The notes under the pieces are model-generated. The model did not search any database, had not been told where the DNA came from, and saw only the letters and a program-made list of their open reading frames with translations. From positions 2,976,001 to 3,040,000 of the forward strand of contig NZ_CP012982.1 in the NCBI RefSeq assembly GCF_001411495.1: 64,000 nucleotides of DNA, given 5' to 3'. The DNA comes from Burkholderia cepacia ATCC 25416 (GTDB taxonomy: Bacteria; Pseudomonadota; Gammaproteobacteria; Burkholderiales; Burkholderiaceae). Made by a program: the position numbers and the translations under genes. This document shows positions 35,432-42,342 of this stretch, one piece after another (position 1 is the first letter of the stretch; each line of letters opens with the position of its first letter).

Positions 35432-35713
35432 ATGATTGATGGTCTATGGAGTGGTCTTTTGGGTGGATTTTTGGGGCCTGTTGTTGCAAAAATTATCGGG
35501 AAATTCTCATATTGGAAGGTTTTTGTTTTCATGTTGACGTGCATTTATATTTTCATATTCTCGGTTGCGATATTTAAGTCTGGAGTTGAGAAAGGGTTTT
35601 CGACTGCGGTGGCGATTTCTTTGGGGATGCCAGGGGCATTGGTGCCGATTGGGTTTGCCGCGGTTTTTGCATTTTGCGCTTTTCTTCAAGCGCGTTCGGG
35701 TAAGAAGGGTTGA
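35432..35713 (+). CDS. cdiI: Candidate CdiI immunity protein (small membrane protein)
   Basis: A 93-residue protein with two strong transmembrane segments (about 31-50, WKVFVFMLTCIYIFIFSVAI, and 60-88) and a further amphipathic N-terminal stretch (LWSGLLGGFLGPVVAKII). Its AAGGAG ribosome binding site lies inside the last codons of cdiA, so translation is coupled. In all studied cdi loci the gene directly after cdiA encodes immunity. A membrane immunity protein fits a toxin that inserts into the inner membrane, and the cdiA C-terminus is unusually hydrophobic. GC is low, as is typical for exchanged toxin-immunity cassettes. No family is recognised; the role is inferred from position. Confidence 0.65.
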   Translation: MIDGLWSGLLGGFLGPVVAKIIGKFSYWKVFVFMLTCIYIFIFSVAIFKSGVEKGFSTAVAISLGMPGALVPIGFAAVFAFCAFLQARSGKKG

Positions 35714-35755
35714 TTTTTTGAGGGGTGGGGTGGTTGAAAATAAATTATTGAAGAG

Positions 35756-36181
35756 ATGAAAGTTGTCGAGAATTGCTGGGATTGCTTGGCTGCATTTGAT
35801 TGTCAGTATGGTGCTCATTTTTTTGATGGAGAGGATGCACATATATACGTCAACGACTGGCTTGGCGTGTTTGGTGCGATGGAGGACGATTTTTGCAAAA
35901 AGAATGAAGATGGATTTGTTGGGCATTGTGTTTTGGTATTTAGAGGGGTGAGTAAGTTTGATTTTGTTGTGACGCCATATGACAGGGTTGACGGCATTGT
36001 GTCATGGAAAAATCCAATCTCCTTTAATTATGTTGGCAAGCGAGGTGGCGGCGAGCAGGCGTACGAGTTGGCAGGAAGTTTACGTGGATTTGCATCGTCG
36101 GTAGGTATTTATGTCGAATCGCGAGGGTTTGAGTTGCATATTTTGGCGGAGGATGAGCCGTCGCGTCGCTCCCATGTCTGA
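35756..36181 (+). CDS. Low-GC hypothetical protein, possible additional immunity factor
   Basis: A 141-residue acidic soluble protein with no signal peptide or membrane segment. It is cysteine-rich at the start (ENCWDCLAAFDCQ) and has mixed alpha/beta-like segments (FVGHCVLVFRGVSKFDFVV). Base composition is much lower in GC than the rest of the window. ATG 35756 has only a weak GAAGAG site. It follows the membrane immunity candidate by 42 bases. Orphan or second immunity genes often sit here in cdi loci, but no toxin remnant lies between, and the product matches no family I know. The function is unknown. Confidence 0.65.
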   Translation: MKVVENCWDCLAAFDCQYGAHFFDGEDAHIYVNDWLGVFGAMEDDFCKKNEDGFVGHCVLVFRGVSKFDFVVTPYDRVDGIVSWKNPISFNYVGKRGGGEQAYELAGSLRGFASSVGIYVESRGFELHILAEDEPSRRSHV

Positions 36182-36328
36182 TTATTAATTTTAAATTTTA
36201 TATTGAATTTGTGGGCGTTGATGGTGAGTATCAATTAATTTATTGATCGTATTTGTGGGTCAGGCTTGTTGGTGTTGTTGGTTGGGTGTGGCTGGTGAAA
36301 TTAATAAATGAAAGACATAGCGGAATAA
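36182..36328. other. Low-GC spacer ending the cdi toxin cassette
   Basis: About 150 AT-rich bases separate the low-GC toxin/immunity part from the higher-GC lipid-linked sugar genes. The composition step at about 36330 looks like a cassette boundary. No promoter, repeat or attachment site is evident. Confidence 0.4.
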
Positions 36329-37768
36329 ATGCGAGAGACCGGAAAACCACCGCTTGTCGTCGACCTCGACGGCACGCTGACCCCATCGGACACCCTGATG
36401 GAATCAGTGATCCACGCGGTAAGACGCAAGCCTTCAAACCTGCTGCGATTGCCATTCTGGCTCGCCGGCGGGCGCGCCGCGTTCAAGGCCAAAGTTGCAG
36501 AACACGCCGATTTTCGAGCTGAGACACTCCCGTATCGCGAACCGCTTGTCGACTATCTCGAGAGCGAACGCGAACGTGGCCGCAAGATCGTGCTCGCAAC
36601 TGCCGCGCATCGTTCGATCGCCGAGCAGGTGAGCGCGCATCTCGGTCTGTTCGATTTCGTCATCGCAACTGGCGGCGATACGAATCTCAAGGGCGCGACC
36701 AAACTGGCCGGCATTCGCCGGCAGGTCGGCGACGACTTCGTCTATGCGGGTGACAGCAAAGCCGATCTGCCGATCTGGGCCGGCGCGAAAGGTGCGGTCC
36801 TGGTCGGCGTTACCCATGGTGTCGCGGCGAATGTCCGCAGCCGCATTCCGGTTGAACGAGAGTTTTCGAACGTGCGCGCAGGCTTTGCCACATGGTGCAA
36901 AGCGCTGCGTGTCCACCAGTGGCTGAAAAACCTGTTGCTGTTCGTTCCGCTGCTGACTGCGTTTGCGTTCCTCGACACCGGCAAGGTTGCCACACTCGCG
37001 CTCGCCTTCCTGTCGATGTCGCTTGGCGCGTCGGCCACCTACATCGGCAACGATATCTGGGATCTGGACAACGATCGCCGACACCCTCGTAAGCGCAACC
37101 GCGCATTCGCAAGTGGCACGCTGTCGATCGTGCAGGGGCTCGGTTGTGCGGCACTGCTGCTGACCCTGGCGTTTGCGCTGGCATTTGTGGTGTCGCCCGA
37201 ATTTGCCGGCATGTTTGCGCTCTATCTGCTGCTTACGACCGCATACAGTTGGCGCCTGAAATCGATCGTGCTTCTCGATGTCGTCGTGTTGTCGTTGTTG
37301 TACACATATCGAATCATCGCCGGAGCCGTCGCTGCGGAAATCACGGTCAGCCGCTGGTTGCTCGCGTTTTCCGTATTTGCGTTCTTGAGCCTCGCGCTCG
37401 TAAAGCGCTGCTCCGAGCTGGTGCTTTTGCGTCAGCACAACAAACGCGCTTCAGCAGGCCGCGATTACCGCGTGGGCGATCTCGAAGTGCTCTGGCCGTT
37501 CGGTATCGGTGCATCGCTTGCCGCAGTAGTCGTCTTCGGCCTTTTCATCAACGCCCCCGAGACCGCCGCACGCTACGCGATTCCGCACTTGCTCTGGTTC
37601 GTGCAGATCGGCCTGATCTACTTGTTCGGCCGACTCTGGATCACCACGGTTCGCGGCGCGATGCACGACGATCCGATCGTTCATATCCTCGAAAACCGCG
37701 GCAGCTTCACCATGCTTTGCGTCATGGTGACGATCGTGCTGGCCGCTCACTTCCTTCCGGCGCCGTAA
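36329..37768 (+). CDS. HAD phosphatase-UbiA prenyltransferase fusion (DPPR synthase-like)
   Basis: A 479-residue two-domain protein. Residues 1-200 are a haloacid-dehalogenase phosphatase: motif I VVDLDGTLT (Asp12, Asp14), motif II VLATAAHRS, and motif IV YAGDSKADLP. Residues about 205-479 are a UbiA-type prenyltransferase with nine or so helices; the polyprenyl-diphosphate/Mg site is NDIWDLDND (Asn241 to Asp249) followed by HPRKRNRAFASG, and YSWRLKS follows. This is the pattern of decaprenyl-phosphoryl-phosphoribose synthase (Rv3806c); the fused HAD part would remove the 5-phosphate. ATG 36329. It begins a three-gene set between cdiA and its transporter. Lipid-linked ribose as product is inference. 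Confidence 0.82.
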   Translation: MRETGKPPLVVDLDGTLTPSDTLMESVIHAVRRKPSNLLRLPFWLAGGRAAFKAKVAEHADFRAETLPYREPLVDYLESERERGRKIVLATAAHRSIAEQVSAHLGLFDFVIATGGDTNLKGATKLAGIRRQVGDDFVYAGDSKADLPIWAGAKGAVLVGVTHGVAANVRSRIPVEREFSNVRAGFATWCKALRVHQWLKNLLLFVPLLTAFAFLDTGKVATLALAFLSMSLGASATYIGNDIWDLDNDRRHPRKRNRAFASGTLSIVQGLGCAALLLTLAFALAFVVSPEFAGMFALYLLLTTAYSWRLKSIVLLDVVVLSLLYTYRIIAGAVAAEITVSRWLLAFSVFAFLSLALVKRCSELVLLRQHNKRASAGRDYRVGDLEVLWPFGIGASLAAVVVFGLFINAPETAARYAIPHLLWFVQIGLIYLFGRLWITTVRGAMHDDPIVHILENRGSFTMLCVMVTIVLAAHFLPAP

Positions 37769-37782
37769 GCGGCGACAACCCA

Positions 37783-38973
37783 ATGACGGAAAAGAACCAA
37801 AACCGGGTGCGAGCCTTCTGCCGTTTCGCCATCGTCTACGTGCTGCTGTTCATCTGTGCCGGAAACATCACGAACAGCATGCTGCTGAAATGGGGTTTCC
37901 GCGACGATCAGAAGGGCGACTTTGCAACGAGCTACAGCCTCGTCGGCATGATGAACGGCGACGCACCGAAGCCTTATGTCTACCGGTCGTCGTTTCCGAC
38001 TGCCTCCAAGTGGATTGTCGAGCAGCTTGACCAGGCAAAGCAGGACACGCTGTTCAAATCGATCAAACGACATGACTCCCTGCGCAACGCTTATTTCACG
38101 AGCGTTCCGGAAGAATACTGGACGCCTGTCACGGCGCTCGTCTATCACCTGACGTACATCGCGATCGTGCTGTCGACTCTCTTTGCGCTTCTGCTGATCT
38201 ATAAGCTGGCGAGGCTGCACGGACTCGGCTTCGGGCATTCCGTCGGCTTTCTGGCGGCGTTCAGTTTCGTCTATCCGTTGACGTTTCAGCAGGGCGGCTA
38301 CTACTACGATTTCTTTGAACTGCTCGGCGTGCTGGGTGCGTGCTACTTCCTGATCAAGAGGCGAATGCTGGCATGCACGCTGATGATTGCCGTCTTCTCC
38401 CTGAACAAGGAAACGTTCTTTCTCGTACCGCTCGCGTTATTCCTGTTGCACGAGCGGGACGTCGCAATGTCGAGGCGCGTTGCGTGGCTCGTACTGCAGC
38501 TCGGGATCTGCATCGCGACCCGGCAGTTCATCATGAGCGGATACAGTGAAAACGCTGGCGGATTCGTCGAATATCACGTGTGGGACAACCTGAAGTTCTG
38601 GGTGAATCCCAAATCCTATTTGTCCTTTTACAACCTCATCGGCAAAGGCATCTTCACGCCGAGCCTGGAAAATCCGCTGATGGTCGTGCCACTTGCCGTG
38701 TTCTTCCTGGCAGCCTGGCGAGCGACGCCGACGCGCTACCGAAGCTACTTCTTCGCGGCATTCCTGCCCGTGCTGGTGCTGTTCATCTTTTTCGGCTATC
38801 GGGACGAGGCGCGCAATTTCTCGGTCGTGTTCCCCGCGCTCGTGTTGATTGCGCTGCACGGCGCGAACCGGTTCGACGCAATTTTCAGCAGCAGTACAGA
38901 TACCTCGGGTGACAGTCGTGTCTCGCCCAATCGTCGGACGGATATCGAGGTGGCGACGGAGGCGGCGCGATGA
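37783..38973 (+). CDS. Polytopic membrane protein, possible GT-C-type glycosyltransferase
   Basis: A 396-residue protein with about nine to ten transmembrane helices. After the first helix, the extracytoplasmic loop contains WGFRDDQKGDFATSY, an acid-rich stretch where GT-C glycosyltransferases carry their catalytic aspartates. It has no recognised family signature. It starts 14 bases after the UbiA fusion gene and overlaps the next gene by four bases (ATGA), so the three are one unit. Alternatives are a polysaccharide polymerase, or a lipid-anchored sugar carrier of unknown type. ATG 37783 has only a weak ribosome site. Confidence 0.7.
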   Translation: MTEKNQNRVRAFCRFAIVYVLLFICAGNITNSMLLKWGFRDDQKGDFATSYSLVGMMNGDAPKPYVYRSSFPTASKWIVEQLDQAKQDTLFKSIKRHDSLRNAYFTSVPEEYWTPVTALVYHLTYIAIVLSTLFALLLIYKLARLHGLGFGHSVGFLAAFSFVYPLTFQQGGYYYDFFELLGVLGACYFLIKRRMLACTLMIAVFSLNKETFFLVPLALFLLHERDVAMSRRVAWLVLQLGICIATRQFIMSGYSENAGGFVEYHVWDNLKFWVNPKSYLSFYNLIGKGIFTPSLENPLMVVPLAVFFLAAWRATPTRYRSYFFAAFLPVLVLFIFFGYRDEARNFSVVFPALVLIALHGANRFDAIFSSSTDTSGDSRVSPNRRTDIEVATEAAR

Positions 38974-39308
38974 ACTGGCTGATCGTTGCCGCGAGTGGCG
39001 TGTTCGGCGGGCTCGCCAGCGTATTGCTCAGGGTTGCCGCGCTCAAGGAAATCTCACTTGGCGAGTCGGACGTACTGCCATGGATTGCACGCGGTGCCGC
39101 CGTTGCCGCTTACGGCGCAGGCTTCGTGCTTTACGCGGTCGCATTGCGCAAGACAACCCTCGGCATTGCCTATCCCACCATGGTGGCGATCTCCATGCTC
39201 GTCGTGCTGTCGTTCACAGCAATGCATGAGCATCTATTGCGGCCGATGCAGGCGGCCGGCGCATTCGTCATCCTGATCGGCGTTTGGATGATCACGCGGT
39301 ACGCGTAA
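38970..39308 (+). CDS. EmrE/ArnE-like small membrane transporter (DMT superfamily)
   Basis: A 112-residue protein with four transmembrane helices (LIVAASGVFGGLASVLLRVAA and YGAGFVLYAVALRKTTLGIAY are clear, then two more), the fold of small multidrug resistance proteins and of ArnE/ArnF, which flip undecaprenyl-phosphate-aminoarabinose. It follows a putative lipid-sugar synthase and a membrane glycosyltransferase and is translationally coupled to the latter, so flipping of a lipid-linked sugar is the reasonable guess. The glutamate essential in EmrE helix 1 is not obvious here. It precedes tpsB by 17 bases. Confidence 0.75.
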   Translation: MNWLIVAASGVFGGLASVLLRVAALKEISLGESDVLPWIARGAAVAAYGAGFVLYAVALRKTTLGIAYPTMVAISMLVVLSFTAMHEHLLRPMQAAGAFVILIGVWMITRYA

Positions 39309-39325
39309 TCCAGAGAAACCAGCAT

Positions 39326-41071
39326 ATGAAGAAAAAAATCCGGGGAGCCAACCTCGTCGCGGCTTCGGTACTGCTCGCATCGGCCGGAGTCGCGGCGCAA
39401 TCCGCTTCGCCTAGCACGCTACCCGCAAGCAATGATCAGCGCGCTCGCGAGCAGGAAGAAGCGCGCGAACGCGAAAGAACCGTTTCTGCTCCTGCAGTTC
39501 GTTCATCGGTGACCGAGCGTGTCGCGTTCCCGTCATTGCCGACAGAATCGCCATGTTTCCGCATCGACCGTTTTGCACTCGACGTACCCGATTCGCTGCC
39601 CGACACGGTGAAAGCCCAGGGCGCGTCCGCGTTGCCGATGGATCGCTTCGCCTTCGCGCGCGAGTGGCTCGGTCACTATGAAGGGCAGTGCGTTGGCAAG
39701 CAGGGCCTCGACGTGCTCGTGAAAGGGCTGTCCCAGGCGATCCTTGCGCGCGGCTACATCACGACGCGCGTGCTTCTGCCCGAGCAGGATTTGTCCGCAG
39801 GCACGCTCAAGCTGGCGTTGATCCCCGGCGTCATCCGCCACGTGAGCTTCTCCGACGAGAAACTCCGCGGCACCTGGAAGACCGCCTTCCCGACCCGCGA
39901 TGGCGACCTCCTGAACCTGCGCGACCTCGAGCAAGGCCTCGAGCAGATGAAGCGCGTCTCGAGCCAGGACGTCTCGATGCAGATCGTCCCTGCCGACACG
40001 CCGGGCGAAAGTGACGTCGTGCTCGACATCAGGCGCGGCAAACCCTGGACCGTCGTCGCCTCGATCGACAACTCCGGCACACGCGCGACCGGCCGCCTGC
40101 AAGGCAACCTGTCGGTCGGCATCGACAACCCGCTCGGCCTGAACGATATCTTCAACATCGGGGTGAGTCAGGATCTCGAACTCGGCGACAAGCGTCTCGG
40201 CTCGCACGGCTGGAACGGCTTCTATTCGATTCCGTGGGGCTACTGGACTGCGACGCTGTCGGCCTACACGAACACGTACTACCAGCAGATTGCGGGTGTG
40301 AACCAGACCTTCGTCGCGAGCGGCAACTCGAAGACCATCGACTTCAAGCTGAACCGCGTGCTGTCGCGCAGCCAGAACGACGTGTTCGGCGCGCAATTCC
40401 GGCTGTCGCGCCGCTTCGGCAAGAGCTTCATCGAAGACACGGAAATCCCGCAGCAGCGCCGCAACAACACGTTCGTCGAGATCGGCCTGACCGATCGCCA
40501 CTACTTTGGCGGCGCGCAGTTCGACGGGATGCTCGCGTACCGGCAGGGCATCGGTGCATTCGGCGCGCAGGACGACATTCTGGCGGCCGAAGGCGGCCCG
40601 ACCTACCGCTACCGGATGGCCGTGCTCGACGCGAACCTGCAGATGCCGTTCGCTATTGCGAAACAGCCGTTTCGCTATGTCGGTACCTTCCACGGCCAAT
40701 ACACGGGCAACACGCTGTACTACATCGACGACCTGACGATCGGCAGCCGCTATACGGTGCGCGGTTTTGATGGCGAGACGATGCTGGCAGCTGCGCGCGG
40801 CTTCTACTGGCGAAACGAGTTGCAGATGCCGATCGGGCAGACTGGGCAGGCGGTGTATGCAGGGCTCGATTACGGTCGCGTGTGGGGGCCGCAGCCCGTC
40901 GCGCTGGTCGGCACGCAATTGGCCGGCGCCGTGATCGGTGTGAAGGGAAGCGTCGGTACGCGATTCGGCACTTACGCGTACGACTTGTTCGCGGGTACGC
41001 CAGTCTACAAGCCGTCGGGTTTCCCGACCGCGCGCGTGACGTTCGGCTTCCAGCTGACGGCGCAGTTTTGA
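39326..41071 (+). CDS. cdiB: TpsB/CdiB-type outer-membrane transporter (ShlB/FhaC family)
   Basis: A 581-residue outer-membrane protein. Signal peptide up to about residue 25 (LVAASVLLASAGVAAQ), a variable Ala/Arg/Glu-rich segment, two POTRA domains (about 70-145 with CFRIDRFAL; 150-225) and a 16-strand barrel (about 235-581). The conserved L6 motif is VRGF (478-481), within YTVRGFDGETMLAAARGFYWRNEL, and the C-terminal residue is Phe as expected for barrel assembly. It would secrete the CdiA exoprotein at 26068. In other CDI loci the transporter sits next to the effector; here three membrane-biosynthesis genes are between them. ATG 39326 has only a weak ribosome site. The last gene, a lipoprotein, follows. 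Confidence 0.92.
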   Translation: MKKKIRGANLVAASVLLASAGVAAQSASPSTLPASNDQRAREQEEARERERTVSAPAVRSSVTERVAFPSLPTESPCFRIDRFALDVPDSLPDTVKAQGASALPMDRFAFAREWLGHYEGQCVGKQGLDVLVKGLSQAILARGYITTRVLLPEQDLSAGTLKLALIPGVIRHVSFSDEKLRGTWKTAFPTRDGDLLNLRDLEQGLEQMKRVSSQDVSMQIVPADTPGESDVVLDIRRGKPWTVVASIDNSGTRATGRLQGNLSVGIDNPLGLNDIFNIGVSQDLELGDKRLGSHGWNGFYSIPWGYWTATLSAYTNTYYQQIAGVNQTFVASGNSKTIDFKLNRVLSRSQNDVFGAQFRLSRRFGKSFIEDTEIPQQRRNNTFVEIGLTDRHYFGGAQFDGMLAYRQGIGAFGAQDDILAAEGGPTYRYRMAVLDANLQMPFAIAKQPFRYVGTFHGQYTGNTLYYIDDLTIGSRYTVRGFDGETMLAAARGFYWRNELQMPIGQTGQAVYAGLDYGRVWGPQPVALVGTQLAGAVIGVKGSVGTRFGTYAYDLFAGTPVYKPSGFPTARVTFGFQLTAQF

Positions 41072-41190
41072 CGGCGATGGCTATGTGACGGAAAGCTGGC
41101 GTAGCCCGCCAAGTGGAGAATGGGCTGCATCGATCAAGAGAGCATGCGGCATCAGTAATTAGCAATATTTAAAAAATAAGAGGGAAGCAA

Positions 41191-41802
41191 ATGAAAATGA
41201 ATCGACTGTGTGCGGCAACCGTGATCGGAGCGGCGGTACTGCTGGCGGGATGTGGCGGTGGAGATGGTGACGGTAGCGGTGCCAAGGCAACCGGTAACAC
41301 CAGCAACAGCAACAACGGCTCGACCGGTTCGGCGACCGATACCACGTCGACCGATCAAACCGCCACATTCAAGTGTCCGAGCGGCTACAAGTCGATACAG
41401 GTGACGAAGAGCACGATCCCGAATGCAACGATGACGCTCGTGACCGACGATGGCGTGGCGACGTATACGTTCAAGACGCCGCAGGACGGCGTGGTTCGTG
41501 ACGGGACGGTGTGTCTGGGCAAGCCCGATCCGGTTCCCGCAGGCGTTCAGGCCGATGTGATCTACGAGATCAAGACGTATGGCGGTTTCTACGAAATGTC
41601 CGACCGGAAACTGACCCTGAACTTCACGTCGAACCTCATTCCCGATCCGTCCCCGCCGGTGATCGAGCTGGCGGACGTATCGAGCGGGACGGTCACGTAC
41701 AAGCCGGCTATTCAGGGGAGCCTCATTTCAACTCCGCCGAATTTCAGCCTGAGTGTCTATCCGAACGCTCCCGGTTTGTATGTGGTGCGCCTGAAACGAT
41801 AA
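41191..41802 (+). CDS. Lipoprotein of unknown function
   Basis: A 203-residue lipoprotein with signal lipobox LLAGC at residues about 17-21, followed by a glycine, serine and threonine-rich linker (about 22-60) and a beta-rich domain. Ribosome binding site GAGGGA is well placed. It ends the cdi cluster 119 bases after tpsB. In Burkholderia bcpAIOB loci a small lipoprotein (BcpO) also belongs to the operon, lying before the transporter, but I see no clear sequence link, and this gene is downstream instead. The domain has no family I recognise. Predicted outer-membrane anchored. Function unknown. Confidence 0.7.
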   Translation: MKMNRLCAATVIGAAVLLAGCGGGDGDGSGAKATGNTSNSNNGSTGSATDTTSTDQTATFKCPSGYKSIQVTKSTIPNATMTLVTDDGVATYTFKTPQDGVVRDGTVCLGKPDPVPAGVQADVIYEIKTYGGFYEMSDRKLTLNFTSNLIPDPSPPVIELADVSSGTVTYKPAIQGSLISTPPNFSLSVYPNAPGLYVVRLKR

Positions 41803-42342
41803 GCACCGTGCCCGGCCATGGCGAGCGTCCCGTGTCGTCAGACCGACGACTTGGCGCGTTGAGCCGCGGCAGTCATGGCGAGCACTGCTTCTTTGATATC
41901 GGGTCGCCCAGGCATCCTTGCACGTTTGGGCGGCGAAGGGCCAGCAAGATATGACAAGCTGGCCGAAAGCATTTGACCCCATTCAAAGAAGCCCGCCCGG
42001 CCTTGCGAATTCGTGCTCGTCGCGGCGCTCCGCCCGGCAGATTTCTCCCAAATGCATCACAAGTCATTCATCCGATGAAAAATCCCCGCCGGTTCCCGGT
42101 ATGATGCGCACCTTGCGTTTGTCGAACGCACTATTTTTGATGCGATTTTGATGGGCGAGGCCCCACAAAACCGCACAATCCGAAGCTGAAAGATTCTGTA
42201 ATATAAATTCCGTATACTCGTAAGTTCTGATCCAGGCGCCGCCTGCCATTTCCTTCGGCCGACCGCCCACGCAGAACAACCAGATACGTCGCCGCCTGGC
42301 CGTCTTGCGCCGCGACACGCTATGCACCACCACTGAACATCT
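41803..42342. other. Intergenic region upstream of mprF
   Basis: About 540 bases without a convincing gene. A 25-codon minus-strand frame (41838-41915) has no ribosome binding site, and neighbouring frames are interrupted. AT-richer sequence at 42180-42220 includes TATACT at 42213, a possible -10 box for mprF, with no good -35 box. No terminal repeats were seen. Confidence 0.4.

Noticed and set aside
41838..41915. A 25-codon minus-strand frame upstream of mprF, possibly the end of a lost gene
   Set aside because: Too short, no ribosome binding site, and neighbouring frames are broken; no transposase motif is seen.
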